Notes under the pieces: generated by a model
Seen by the model: only the letters and a program-made list of their open reading frames with translations
Databases searched by the model: none
Told to the model about the DNA's origin: nothing
Shown: piece by piece, positions 39,416-51,893 of the stretch
Position numbering within the stretch: position 1 is the stretch's first letter
Layout of the letters: each line of letters starts with the position of its first letter
Source of the DNA: Reticulascus tulasneorum
Taxonomy: Eukaryota > Ascomycota > Sordariomycetes > Glomerellales > Reticulascaceae
Reading direction: 5' to 3'
Assembly: GCA_001557505.1 (NCBI GenBank)
Contig: LSAX01000011.1
Coordinates: 1,364,001 to 1,428,000 of the forward strand
Length of the DNA: 64,000 nucleotides
Position numbers and translations under genes: made by a program

Positions 39416-41602
39416 ATGGCGAGTGTTTTGAGCAAGCGCCAGCAGGCGCGCAACGAGAAGGTGTTGCAGGACCTGGTGCTGGCCGTCCCGGGCAACAACT
39501 TTTGCGCCGACTGTCAGACACGGAATCCAGGTACTGTTCTTCCTTTGCTACCTCGAAGCATTATCCGGTCGAAACCCGAACATTGAGCTGACTTGTATCG
39601 CGTGTTAGGTTGGGCATCATGGAGTGTATGCGCCGCCCTCCCTTCCCCCCTCGTTCTCCGCGAAGCCGATAGCGATTGATTTGGATATGAGACTGACCTG
39701 CGCCCACAGTTAGGTGTATTTCTTTGCATGCGATGTGCAGCCATCCATCGAAAGTTGGGTACGCACATCTCCAAGGTCAAATCCCTGAGCATGGACAGCT
39801 GGTCCAACGAGCAGGTCGAGGTCGGTCATTTGTCATCACTAAACCGGCCAAACCTCTGGGTGCTGACTGTCGGGACAGAACATGAAGAAAGTAGGAAATG
39901 TTACGTCAAACAAGATCTACAATCCTCAGAACAGGAAGCCTCCCGTCCCGATCGATGCCGACGAGTCCGACTCTGCGATGGAACGATTCATAAAGTCAAA
40001 GTACAGCAACAATAACACCAGCGCCGTTACCAACTCAAACGGCACCAAGAGACACGTCATTGAGGCAGACGAAGGTACTCCGCCGCCGCTGCCCCCCAAG
40101 ACACCCGGCAAGTTCGGGTTTCGATCCGCATCTTCGATATTTCCTCTGTCCTCCCGAGCCAAGAAAGAGGCTGCGATGCGAAATAACTTCTCGGGAGCTC
40201 GTGACATGCCGCGGAGTCCGTCCCCTCGTTTGACGAACAAGCCCTCCAAGGTGTTTGGTGCAAGTGTGCGGTATGACAGCCAGGACGAGACAGAACACAA
40301 GTTGGCGAGTTTGCGTGACATGGGCTTCACGGATAGCCAGCGGAATGTCCTGGTTCTCAAAGGGGTCAACGGAAGCTTGGAACGGGCAATCGAAGCGCTC
40401 ATTCGCCTGGGTGAGGGCGACAGGAAGTCTCCTAGCGCGTTAACTTCCCCACGAGAAAGCTCCTTGCGCGCAACGCGATCTATGACTCCCATCACGCCAA
40501 CCTCTGGTCTTGGCGCTCCGCAGCCCGCCTTTTACGATCAGCCAAACACGCCGTCGACCGTCTCGAGCAATCCGTTCGATATGCTACCGCCACAGCCGCA
40601 GTCGTCGCAATCGACTGGGACGCTGCAGAACAAGAATCCGTACTATTCTACGAATCCTTTCGGGGCGCCTTCGCAGCAACAGGAATGGATCAACCAAGCC
40701 TTCCAGGGCCTCTCCGTGGCCCCCTCGCAACCTCTCTTCCCGCATCACACCGGTGGCATCCCGGCACCGCAACAGATGTCGCAGTTGCAGCCGATGTACC
40801 AGCAGTCCATGACTCCCCCGGTACCATCCGCGCCACAAAACTACGCCCCTATGACCTTTAATACTAATATGACTTATCCGCAACCGATACAACCACAACA
40901 GACGGGATATAACCCATTCTTTGCGAATCAGATGCAACCGCAGATGCCACAGATGCCCCAAATGCAGATGCAGCAGCAGGTGCTGTCCGTCAACACTGCG
41001 ACTATGCCAGGCAATTTCAACAGCAATCCCTTCACCCGGTCTCCGACGCGAATACAGTCGCCAACGCCGTTGGGTCAGATTCCAGAGCAGTCACAGACTA
41101 GCTTCTACGGCACCCCACAACCGCAGTCTCCGCAAGGGAACAACCCATTCTTTGCCCAAGCAGCAGCACCCGTGCAAGTACAACAGCAGATGCCTGCATA
41201 TATGGCTCAAACAATGTACAAGCCACAACGACCTGACACAGCTTCCATTATGGCGCTGTACAACAACTACCCGCAACTAGCACCACAACCAACCATGAAT
41301 CAGGTACAGACGCAGCAGCCACAGCCGTCCGAGAACCTGCCTCCTCAGCAAACTCCTCAGCAAACGGCACATATCCCCAGGCGCAAGGAAATGTAAATAC
41401 ATCCTATTCCGGAAATAAGAATCCCTTCTTGCAAAATGGCGGCTCCATGGCCCCCACCGCGCAGGCCACCGGCGTGGGCGCTGACCACAAGCCCCTTGGG
41501 CATGCAAGTCGCGAGAGCATGGCGTTGGGAATGGACATGGCGTGGACGAATGGCAGACATAGCCCGGATGCTTTCGCCAGCCTCAGTGCTAGGCACATGT
41601 AA
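39416..41602 (+). CDS. ArfGAP-UBA protein, Gts1-like, with an apparent late frameshift
   Basis: Exons 39416-39530, 39609-39625 (only 17 nt), 39710-39820 and 39879 onward. The first three exons and the start of the fourth encode an ArfGAP zinc finger with exact C-x2-C-x16-C-x2-C spacing (CADC...CMRC), needed to stimulate GTP hydrolysis by Arf proteins in vesicle traffic. A UBA domain follows at about residues 218-262, then a long Pro/Gln/Met-rich tail with repeated NPF motifs, as in Gts1-type proteins that bind endocytic EH-domain partners. The frame from exon 4 stops at 41394-41396. Another frame continues directly with GNKNPF and ends RHSPDAFASLSARHM at 41602, which looks like the genuine family C-terminus. 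The frame change is either one lost C in the CCCC run at 41375-41378 or a 77-nt intron (41304-41380). The Gln-rich coding character runs through the putative intron, so I favour an indel. Confidence 0.88.
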
Positions 41603-41737
41603 TGAAAGTTGGGTATCTGAGGACTGTAGATAGGTGTGCAGTATGTTGTACAATAATATTATTTTTAAAAACCGTGGATCAACGATGGTGCTACTACACG
41701 CCCCACGCGCGGTTACTTGCGCCGCCGTGCTACTAAC

Positions 41738-43370
41738 TCATTGACTCGGACTCGGAACCCGAGACTCGATTTCTCCTGGCAAATGTCCCTCACTCGCGCT
41801 AAACTCCTCGAAACTCATACCCTCGACCCCCTCCCAGCTCCCATCGATCTGCACGACTTGACTCCATCCCGCAATCAGAGCTCGCCAGTAGCAAACCTCC
41901 GCCGCGGGGCTGAGGTACCCCTTCCCGGCAAAGAGGTCGCGCTGTCGTCGGGCAATCCCATCCGCTGCATCGGGATGGTCTTCTAGCCATGCGACTGTCT
42001 CCTCCAGGTCGGACCAGTTCGGATTGACGAATACCATGTTTGCATCGTCTGGCCCGTACTTCACAGGCCAGGCTTGTTTCGCCCTGGACGATGGATAGTT
42101 TCTTTTCCTCATCCGCTTCCCGCCGCCCTTTCCATCTTCCGTCTCCTCTCTCCCACCCATTCCGTCTTCCGTGTCTCTCCGCTTCTCGCTAGCAGCTTCG
42201 TCGTTCCCTGGGGCTTCATATCCCAGCAACACGCTCGAATACACCGGCCGCGCTAGATGCGTCGTATGCATCATCCACTCCAGCGGCGGACTAAGCAGCA
42301 CGCTCCTGCAAAGCTGGTGGAAGGGTAGTCTTCCGGAGTAGCTCACGCCCTCCGTATACACCACATATTTGTACCTACAAAACTCCTCGATCCCCATCCC
42401 GTTGCCGGCGCTCGCGTTCCTGGCCCCTTCCACCGCCGCGACGTCCGCCCAGCTCGCGTTCTTCGTCGCATGGAGGAGTTCCTGTCGGAGACGCGGGTTC
42501 GCGCCTGCGCCGTTCTGGAACCAGACTGTGCCGCGCCATACCGCCCGGGGATCTTTGGTGTGGAATTGGAGGGTTCTCTCGAGGGCTGCGATGGAGGCGG
42601 CGGCGTTTGGGAGGGAGTGGATGAAGGGGTTGGACCAGGACCAGAAGGCGAAATGGGGAATGGGAAATATATGGGTGTAGGATGGAGATGAGCGAGCCGG
42701 GCGGGAGTGAGACCAGGTCGATGGGGAGGGGGTGTCTTGGATGTGGAGGATGAAGGACGTGTTTGGGATGCACGAGGGACTGGGAGTCGTGAGTATCGCT
42801 CGGTGGATTTGATGGAGAGCTGCCATTTGTCTCTGTCGCATGTTAGTATTCTTCCATACTCGTGCGATGAGTAATCTGATAACCCTTGATCTTCCAAAAA
42901 CAGATGTGAGGGAACAAGCCCGCGATCAACTTGCAGTAGATACATACCTCTCTCCACTGTGCGGACATGTCACCTCTCTTCGGAGCACGCAATATGAATA
43001 TCCTTCCATTATCTATCCTTCCCAACAAACCACCAGAACTGTTCTTCAGATCAAACTTGCCCTGTGCAACTGCAAGATCGATCTCCTTCGTCAAATCAGG
43101 AAACGTAGCCTCGCACCGCTCGACGGTCAAAGACAAGTCGTCGAAGACTTTGGAGTCTGGAGGCTGGACATCATGGTCCGTGCTATGAGCCGAAGGAAAC
43201 AGGTTGGGGTTGCCTTGGTCAAGACTTCGCTCTCGGCCGGGCAAACAGAACATCCCATAGACAATGGATAACGCCGCGAGGGCAAATAGTAAGGGGAGGA
43301 TTCGCCGGGACTGGATCTGCGCCATCTCCGCGTCGGCCCAGGGCCAGGAGAGGTCTTCGTTGCCATCCAC
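41738..43370 (-). CDS. GT90 (CAP10-like) glycosyltransferase, type II membrane protein
   Basis: Two exons (43370-42948, 42832-41738) give 505 residues. Residues about 22-45 form a hydrophobic signal anchor after a short charged cytosolic tail, as in Golgi glycosyltransferases. The lumenal part has family features: FPDLTKEI near residue 90 and the GIEEFCRYKYVVYTEG / SYSGRLPF core, where Tyr/Gly/Arg residues bind the nucleotide sugar, followed by a C-terminal helical segment. GT90 enzymes such as cryptococcal Cap10/Cxt1 add xylose or related sugars to glycans. The donor here is not evident. A low-complexity Glu/Gly/Lys/Arg insert (about residues 355-395) interrupts the domain. The intron (115 nt) has a TACTAAC branch point only a few bases before its acceptor. 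The gene ends 135 bp from the oppositely oriented Gts1-like gene. Confidence 0.85.
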
Positions 43371-44594
43371 TTCGACGGTCTGGCAACCATGGTGAGAGAA
43401 AAGAAAGGGGAGGGACTTTGGGGCAGACGCAGAATGTGACTAGGAATCGGAATCCGGGGTAGCTGACTGGGGGCCTACCCCGGATTCGCTAGAATGTACA
43501 CTTGTTCGTTAAGTCGCTTCGTGCATATGTTCCTCGAGTCATCTGCCTCCCCCGATGCAACGCGTATGCCTGCCCTGCACATCCTGACGAGCAGCCACCG
43601 TGGGCGGCGTAGGTTCCCCCGGAGCTAAATCCACCGTCCCCAAATGCCCCGGCGCCTATCATTGGCTCCTCGGTGAGGGGCCGGTTACACGGCAGCATCG
43701 GACACCAAATCGAACCGTTACATCCTAAAACCAGGGATTCCAATAATGTAGGCCTCGTATTTATAACAGAAATGGTATGCTCAAGGTTTCCTTGCACTGG
43801 GGGTTCTCGCCTCGATGGTCTTGGTCTGCACAGTGCTGGGCCCGGCTTGGCGGTTCCGAGGTGGGGATGGTGTAAGCGGGGTTGGCTTAGATGAAATGCA
43901 ATATATTGCCACCAATCATCTTACATGCTTGTCACCCCCGGACGATGTGTCAAGTGCCGAAGTTTGGGCTGCGGTTGTTAGTGATCCGGTTGTCATTGGG
44001 TTTTTGTGTTTATAGGAAAGGGTGGTTCGCGTTGGCAGTGTGAGGAATTGGTTTCTGGGATTCGGCTCTGTGACGGACGACGGTTTGGATTCATCCTGGC
44101 CTCGATAGCTGTTGAGGATTTGTCACGGTACTAAGGTTCCCCCCAACAAATGTTTATAAGAGAGTGGTTCCAAGGGAGACGAGGTCCGGAGGATACCTCA
44201 GAGTCAAACAGTTGTCCTGGTCAGCATTTTAAGCTAACAGCTAAGCCAACCAAGATCGGTTCACGATAACACGGCGTCAGCTGCACAATCACCTCCGACG
44301 AAAACGGTCTGAAATCATACAGAGACTTGCTTACCCCGTGCTATTTCGCAAGTATTGTGTCATCTACTATTGCGTGCTCTGGCATGGGTCATGGTCCGCT
44401 AACCAATATAAAATAGGCATCTTTTGAAACCAATGAAAGCCAGCGATGGAGGGGAATGTGTGTGTTAGAGAGCAGGCTACAGTCCCGGGAGTAGGCTTCT
44501 GAGGGACGGCTTGCAAATGCTACAACAAGTACTTGAACTAGATTAATGTAGACACAGAAATTTGAACACGACATCGTCTCTTATGCTAACCCGT
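43371..44594. other. Intergenic region
   Basis: About 1.2 kb upstream of the GT90 gene and downstream of the secreted-protein gene. I see no supported gene. Confidence 0.5.
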
Positions 44595-46992
44595 TTATGC
44601 TTTTGCGAAAGGATCATCAATCTGGGAGTTGTATGTCAAGCACCCTTGGTCAATCCATCCCCCAACACCATTGTTGCCTGTGAAGATACGTCAGAAACAA
44701 CAACCATGTGCTCAAGATCCACGGATAATGACTCACCGCGGCCGCCATCGATTCCGTCTTTGCCTATCATTTCATGTCAGATATACATGAGCTCAAATCC
44801 ACCAAAATGAATATACTCACATTCGATAAAATTATGCAGAAATGGGTACCAACAGGTCCTCAACCAAGGATCTCGACGCCCTGGTGGAGGGAGAAAGGGG
44901 TCCCTTGGGTTTTGTTTCGGCACCTCGGTCTTGCATCCTGTTTTCCATTCGATAGAAAGCTTGACCGGAGAGTAACCACCCATGTAATCCCTATTATCCC
45001 AGCCCTCACCAGGCCCCATCTCCTCAGGCGCGTTGTTACAAGCCCAAGTGACTGCTGTGTCAAACGTGTTACCGAATCCATCCACCTTCAAGTGGTTGGG
45101 GAAGTTAGACTCCGAGTAGCACATCTGCCGTCCTGATTTCAAGGGTGTGATTGGCTTCTCCTTGGGAGCGTCAGTGGGTTTCGGGGGAACAGTGATGTTC
45201 CAAGAGTAGACACCACATATGATGTCCCAGGAGCCCTGCATAGCCATGGCATTGCTCTGCCCGCCGGTATGCCCGCCTGGAGAAAAATTAGTCGCCTGTT
45301 GTTAAGAATGTTTTCTGAAGTGCCAAATATTTCAAGCTTTGGGAAGGAACCGAACTCACACGGGCTCTGTGCTATGTATCTGTATGCGTCCTTACATGAC
45401 TTGGCGCAGGGCTTGAAAGCTAATGCGTCGGCCGGCTGCCAGTTCAGCTCAACTTCGTAATCTTTGTACGTGTCCGGTGTGACGGGCGGGCTCCGCCGTG
45501 AATTCTGGAGAATCATTTTACCAAGCGTGTCGACCACCCACCTCATCGCGATGTGCGGTCTCTTTCCAGCATCGTTGCAGAACTCTTCGACTACGTTGTA
45601 CTTGGAGCCGTAGAAAATGCCCGATTGAATGATACCGGGCTTGTCCATGTTGCAAACAACTGGCCCCGGAGAAGGAGACGGTGGTGCCGCGGGCAGCTGA
45701 AAGTGCTGGATGATTTCTTCAAGCAAAACCCAGTCCTTAAGCCCTCTCTCTGGGATAACTGTAGGTTGGGGGACGCAGTGACAGTCCCTAAAATCTCCCT
45801 GTGTGATCCAAGTCAGCTCCAATATCCGGAACGCCATCAACCGTCCCACGTACCAAAGTACATCTGTACATTGACTTGAGTGATCCTAGACAGCCTGCAA
45901 CCTCACAGTCGGGCCATAGCGGTGTTAGCTGGATAGAAGCGCAAATTCACGACAAACGGCGGCATACGTATTTATCCACTTCTACCGGGCAAGTGTGCGG
46001 CTCTGGCGGCGGTTTGGGGTCTGGATGTCGGAAGTTCGCTGCCGGAACAGGCTGCGGGTCGGGTGCCAGGAACTTCCAAACCACATCCACGACGCCCTCA
46101 ACCGTATCCAAAATCCCGTTGAACACGATGACAACTCCAATCAATGAAGCGAATGTACCAAGTGTCAATGAATCGACGCCTGTCAAGGCCTCAAGTGCCG
46201 CAGCGATCGTGGCGGCTGCTTCACCTTTTATGAATGTGAGCGTCAAGTCCTCTCTCGCGAGCTCGGCCTCATATCCCGTGCCGCCCTGCGCCGTGGCAAT
46301 GTCCTGAGCAAGAACATCGATCTGCTGCATTAACTCGTGGTCCTCTGCGACATCCGTGGCGAAGCGAAAGACTCTTCGTCTTGTGCAGGCCGCCACACTA
46401 GGCGTCTGGCGAACGCGAAGTTTGACGGGGCATGACCCGACGTTTTGCGCTATTGAAATTAGTTTGTCTCGAACCCACTGACTTATGGTCACTTCGATCT
46501 TATTCTCGACATTTTTGGTGACGCGGAAACCTTTTGGTTTGGCTGGAGGAGTCGGTTGCGTGGTAGGTTGAGTGCTCGCGGCCGGGCCTGAGATTGTTTC
46601 CGTGAAGAATGGGTCAACACCAATCCACTGCAGACACGAAGAAGTTTAAGGTTAGTAAGTTCCGTCTCCAAGACACGTCCGGGGGTGTTACCTTAGTCGA
46701 TGTGCCGCCCACCTCTGTAAGATACTGGGTATCGACGCCGATACTGGCTAACCTGTGCAGCAGTTGATGAGGAACCGACTCGACACATAGTTTGAGGAGC
46801 GGAACTGGCATACATAGCTGTCGCCTGAGGAAGATCAGCGGGGTTAATGCTAATTTCCCCTGGGGCAGTCCGATTTTGGGCTGCGACCTGGAACCCAGGA
46901 TGGTAAGTCGCCTCAGCCTGGCTGCCGAGCTCTGCCAGAACTACGGGCAGAGTGAGAGAATAGACAATAAGTGAGACAACGGATGAAATCAT
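44595..46992 (-). CDS. Large secreted protein of unknown family (seven exons)
   Basis: Seven exons join in phase to 641 residues: 46992-46753, 46627-45968, 45885-45854, 45787-45360, 45276-44821, 44763-44737, 44677-44595. All introns are GT-AG; most are 57-83 nt, the first 125 nt. The N-terminus is a clear signal peptide (hydrophobic residues 4-20, then AELGS). The mature protein has a Pro/Thr-rich linker, a helical region with a hydrophobic segment (about residues 230-265), then Cys-rich regions with many Trp/Tyr/Gly, and a Gly-rich end GVGGWIDQGCLTYNS that includes paired cysteines. The layout resembles secreted Cys-rich fungal proteins, distantly recalling C-terminal regions of large killer-toxin-like chitinases, but I see no GH18 catalytic motif or LysM and do not name a function. 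It is divergent from another secreted-protein gene 1.2 kb away. Confidence 0.7.
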
Positions 46993-48170
46993 GATGGACA
47001 GCAGGAGTTGGAAAAGATTCCTTGATTAACCTTAGGAAATCCGTAGCATGAGGTCTGCGGCTGATGAGGGTATTAAAGGAGAGAAGGGAATCGATGACTT
47101 ATCAACTTCACGTTGGCAAAACCCCCAGGCACCTGACATTGTGCCTGAACCAAGTTGGTATATCTCTTCAGGCGATAGGCAGCATGGAATCGTTGGTCAA
47201 GCCCAAGATGATAGAGCTGTCAGAAAAGCGTAGTTGCGCCAGTTTAAGCCAAGCTCGCAACACAATTCACAGCTAACAAAGTACTTTGTGTTAGCCAAGC
47301 CCCACCTATGGCAGCGGCATGAACTTAATGGTGTTAGCCTCCGGCGACACGAGATAGATTTTTGAGCCATCACGTAACCGTTGATTGTTCATTCTTGGGG
47401 GCTCATGCCGGACGCAGGGGAAATGCGTGCCCCTCTCGGGTTGTTAGTTCAAGGGAATAGAGAAGGGCCGGATTTTGATGCATGTTGGTGCACCGCCGAC
47501 ACCTTCGCGACCAGGTTGCACAGGGGGGCGGCGCCGAGCTGACCAATATAACGTTACCGGCCCCCGGCCCCACTCCGTTTCACCCCTCCTAACACACACT
47601 GGCCTGCGTGCCGTAGGCCTGCGTTTTGAAGTCAACCAATCCATCTTCCGGGTACCCTTTTTGGTATCGTATGCTGGTTAGTGTTGCCAGATCTCTAAGT
47701 TTGTTGGCTTCGATCTGCTATCGGCTCTGTCTTCCGGGAGGAGCAATCGCTCCAACAGCACATCGACATTCAGCTGGTCTCAGATGTCCTCCCTGTTGGT
47801 GATGATTTACGAGGTCAAAAGCAGCATATGTTGGCTGCAGGGCTTCGTTGATTGATGATAGTGTCTTGCCCCGTTGGCTCTAATATGAGGGCTGGCATAG
47901 ATTCATTACCAACAGCAATCACGGAATGCCGGGCTGGCGACCAACGCACTCAAAAGCGCAGGAAGATATGCTTTCGCGAAGACTTTGGAGCCCGCCCCAT
48001 TATGTTCGAATTGACAGAAAGTATGTGCACACGGTCTTAGCATATCATGTTGTCAATACCGCCATCATATAAGGTACGTCGAGAACACCGGCCTGCAATA
48101 GGGAGCTGTCCCCATCAAGCTGTGCTGCCCCGCCGTGACCAAGCTCATCATCCTTCAGTATTGAATCAAT
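46993..48170. promoter_or_regulatory. Shared divergent promoter region of two secreted-protein genes
   Basis: About 1.2 kb between start codons at 46992 (minus) and 48171 (plus). There is no coding sequence I can support. The arrangement would permit joint regulation, which is inference from layout. Confidence 0.4.
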
Positions 48171-49518
48171 ATGCTTCTTTTCATCTTCCTCTTTGCTCTT
48201 CTCAAGCCAGCCTTTGGCGCATTTCGCTATGTGGTTCACGAGAAATCTTGCTGTAGGAATCGGATTGCCTGCCAGTTCCGTTTCTGACAATTCCGCTGAC
48301 ATGCCAACAGCTCCGAAAGAGCTCCACGAAAACGTGATAAAGTCCGTGGAGACGGCGAAGGAGTGGGCCCGGGACGCAGTCACGGAGCTTTCCAAGCCAG
48401 GAAACCTGCGCAACCAGGCCGTCATGGAGAAGGCACGATGGATTCTGGGCGACAACCCTACTTCAATCAGGAAAACAAAATGTGAGACATCGCCATATCA
48501 TTGGAGACACACCACTTTGCGGAATCAAAGATATTTGGGCTGACAAAGTTGGGTTTTAGGGTTGTTCCACAGGATCAGTGGGTTGAAGCGTGTTGAGACC
48601 GATGTCCTCGCCTCATCTTGGGAGAATACCACAGACTGGGGGGACGTGGTAAGAGGAACCCACTTTGCCTCTGAAGACTTTATTTACTAATCCTCTTCAA
48701 ATTTTGCTTTAGGTGTTTGTTTGCAATGGAGATCATATCGTAAAATCAACGAGGGGGGAGAATGGCGAAGCCCCGAAATTTCCGTGGCGCGACATGCTCG
48801 GCGGCGGCGGAATGAATGATGGAGATGTCAGACTCGAGCTCAAAAACGGGAATTCAACATCCTTACAAATGCTCACCACAGGTTTCACCGATGCAACACG
48901 CAGAATGGCAAAGAATGAGTGGATGAATAAGAAAGCAAGTGTGGTCTTTATCAACCCCAACTACATCAAAAGCTTACGGAAGCTGGATTGGATGCGCTTA
49001 ACCCCCGACCGGGTCCTTAAGTCTATGAATCCGAAGCTCAACGAGGCGGTCGAAAAGTTCTATGAAAACGTGGCGGCTGAGTTCTTCTCCCTCTTCGGAA
49101 TAAAAAGGGAGCTGGCGTCCAACGTGGACATTCTTGCCACCTTTGAACTGACAACCTTGCACGCGGTAAGTGGATCAAGGACTGTTTGCCAACAATTTTC
49201 TTCTGATCTCAAAACTTCATGCTCGAAAGTTTCTAATCTTTGCAGTTGACTCACACTATGCTTGGAGGAAACTCGCTCGATGTGCCGAAGGGCCAGAGTT
49301 ACATGTGGTATAACATTCTGAAGGCTCATAACGATACCAACGCAGGTAACGCACCACCTGACCGTACTCCGCTGCTTCACAGCTGACTAGTGACAATTGT
49401 GTTAGATGGTCTTGCGTATCTGGCCATGTCCATTCAATTGATCCTGAAATATGGCCATGATATCACAAAGACAGGAAAGGTGTTCAAGATTGGAGGGGTG
49501 GTTCCAAAGCTAACGTAG
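48171..49518 (+). CDS. Secreted metallopeptidase-like protein with degenerate HExxH
   Basis: Six exons (48171-48252, 48311-48481, 48560-48648, 48713-49165, 49246-49345, 49406-49518) join in phase to 335 residues. The start MLLFIFLFALLKPAFGA is a signal peptide. The C-terminal third has the layout of fungal secreted M35-like metallopeptidase relatives: LTHTMLGG, then a Tyr/Trp-containing YMWYNI and a NADGLAYLAMS helix that typically contributes a third metal-binding acidic residue. Where an active enzyme has H-E-x-x-H, the exon 4/5 junction here reads H-A-L-T-H, so both histidines remain but the catalytic Glu is Ala. The codon before the splice is GCG. Predicted to be a secreted, catalytically inactive metallopeptidase fold, perhaps metal-binding. 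Substrate or partner unknown. Confidence 0.75.
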
Positions 49519-49749
49519 GAAATCCTAGCATCTTGCCGTTTGAGGCTGAAATGGAGAAGTGGGCTTTCTTTGTCGATATGGCTGATCTGAAGGAATGGAG
49601 AGGCTGAAGGAGAGAAAATGCTTTTCAGGATGTCGCGCTCCTAGGTGTCTGCCACGAATTTAACAGGAATCTGTCGTGATCTCTTGTGATGCATTAAACA
49701 AGGTCGATTGCCTCTATTTCCGCTAAGTAATTCTCTCTAGCATAATTGT
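49519..49749. other. Short intergenic stretch
   Basis: 3' region of the secreted metallopeptidase-like gene. I see nothing else in it. Confidence 0.4.
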
Positions 49750-50944
49750 CTATATGGTGTAGCCAGCCGAAGCTATGTGTGCGAATCCCCAATAGATGAA
49801 ATATCGGAAATGCCGACGCAGTAGATGAGATAAGCGGACTGGACGATCGCCGCCATGCACAGTAGCGACGGCAATCTCGTAGTCCCTCAATCCTCCTGTC
49901 CAGTAAATGAATGGACTGGGCCCTGGACAATGCCAGCGGCATGAGAGACCGCGCTTGACAACCCAAGGCCGGGTTCCTACATCGCCTAAACCAACGAGAT
50001 GCTCATCGCGGCTGACTGGAAGAGAAACCGTTAGAAGTGGAGCGAGTCGCTCATCGAACAAGAAGATCTCTGGCGTTTCCAGCAGGTCATCTGCCATCTG
50101 GGTAGGCGGCATCGAGCCAGATGCTGAGAAGGCGTAGGCCCTGCAGCCTGGGTAAGCCCCGGTGAAGAGCTTGCCAAGTCGACAGGTTGCCGTGCCAGAG
50201 ACCCTTAGTGCTGCGCCAGTCCAGCAGCATCGGGTTATGAAGGTTGAAGGAGAGCTGCAAGGTCCCGATTTCGTTCACTACTGGCGATGCCCGAGTTATC
50301 AGAAAGTCGTAAGCCGTCTCCACGCGATGGAACGTAAAGGTGAGCTGCTCATAGAGCAGTCTAAGTACCTACACATTGTAGGTGAGCATTCACACGCTGA
50401 GCAGCGGGGGAAGATAAAATGAAACTTGACTGACATCTTCTTACAGCATAGCAGTAAGGGCAGGAAAGGAGCACGCTCAGCAGATTGTTCGGCAACAGCA
50501 GCTTCCTCGCATCTCCTGTGATTGCACCAGGAAGATACGAGGTGGCGCGCCCACACCGGCTCCATAAATGTCATCTTCATCCCTGTTAAGCTTCGCTAGC
50601 GCTACCTGACGCTCATCTGGGGCGTTGTGATCTGTGATACACGACGCATGGGTGTATCTGCCACCGGCGATGAAGATGTGCCGACTGAGGTTGGTAGATC
50701 GCCATAGCTCCCTGTAGATGACCGGCCTTACTTCGAGGGGAAGCCGAAAGAAGCCTGACTGATTCTGACCGTGAGCCGTCAATTGGTACTCTTCTTGGTT
50801 TGGGTATACGGCCGATGCGAGGGGCGGATCATGTGGCTCTGACTCCGTAAGGATGTGGTCGCCGACCAGCTGGATGGGCTCGGGCTCGCTATTGTTCGGC
50901 GAGCGACCGAATCGGCCTGTGAGTTTGCGTCGGAAAGACTGCAT
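49750..50944 (-). pseudogene. Broken F-box-like / fungal DUF7730-type gene
   Basis: Minus-strand similarity runs across three frames. The 5' part has a short basic start MQSFRRKLTGRFGR and then FFRLPLEVRPVIYRELW, the usual motif of this abundant fungal family. The next block (NHRRCEEAA, APFLPLLLCC) is in a different frame. The third block (LLYEQLTFTFHRVETAYDFL) follows a possible 76-nt intron that does not join in phase. The fourth (LLTVSLPVSRDEHL, PFIYW) is in yet another frame after a stop. At least two frame breaks in order along one strand point to a decaying gene. A cryptic intron could rescue one break but probably not all. Families of this kind are often lineage-expanded and of unknown function. 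Confidence 0.55.
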
Positions 50945-51893
50945 CGATTCGTGATACAAGATTGATCCGATTGTAAACTGAAGTAAGTACAACCCTACTA
51001 AAGGACGGTGAATCTAGAGATGGCGGGCCTTGTGAGCAGGCGACGATCTGGTAGTTAATAACCGTTGGCAATGCAAGTTCTGCTGGTTCGTGTTGGTTGG
51101 GCTCAAAGACGCTGCGCCACGCACAGATCCAACAGCCAAGGTGTAACCACACATAGGTAGCCTAACATGAAGTTGAAGATACGAGCAAAAAGGAAGATCT
51201 CCTTGCTTGTGGCAATACCCCCACGGACGAGGTACATATCAAAATCAGCTCCATGGTGGTTCTCAGAAACCTACAAGTTTTTCCTACCTTGAATTGAGTG
51301 CAAACTGTAGCTGAGATTTGCTTAAGTGAGTTTACCCCGAGACGTCTAATTGACTGGATACTCTTGTATTGGAACTTCTGGGAGAAACCAGACTGGACCA
51401 TGAACGATACTGGCGGTATTCTTACCCGCGAGTCCTGGCTGCTTATGATGATACGTAGACTGCCATACGGGCCGTGGTCGATCTGGCAGTCTCTTGGCAC
51501 AGCAGCGTCAGTGGTATACCTGTTATAACGATATGTATATATATATTCAGAATCTCATGTAGCCCTGCTAACCAAGGTAGTGCGTGGGAGTCGGAGAGGC
51601 ATGTGAAGACCCTTCCGCAAGTACAAGCAATCGTCCGGATGCTGGTAACTAAGGCGTAGTGGCTTGAGGTGCTATCTTAGAAGGGCTTAGGCGCGTCTGG
51701 TCCCGGAACTTAAATCGACTCGACCTCGGACCCCTGCAGGAATTAGACGCATGACCCTGGCAGAACAGCTGACGTCAGACGGCACGACAGACAATTATCA
51801 CAAGCTTCAGCCATTCTCTTTTCTCAACAAGGTCCGAAAGCACCGCGCGCCCGAACTTCTCTTCAACACAACCCCGAGCGCATAGTATCAACC
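50945..51893. other. Intergenic region
   Basis: About 1 kb between the broken F-box-like gene and the TMEM19-like gene. I see no supported gene. The last 120 bases are C/A-rich and likely the 5' leader of the next gene. Confidence 0.45.
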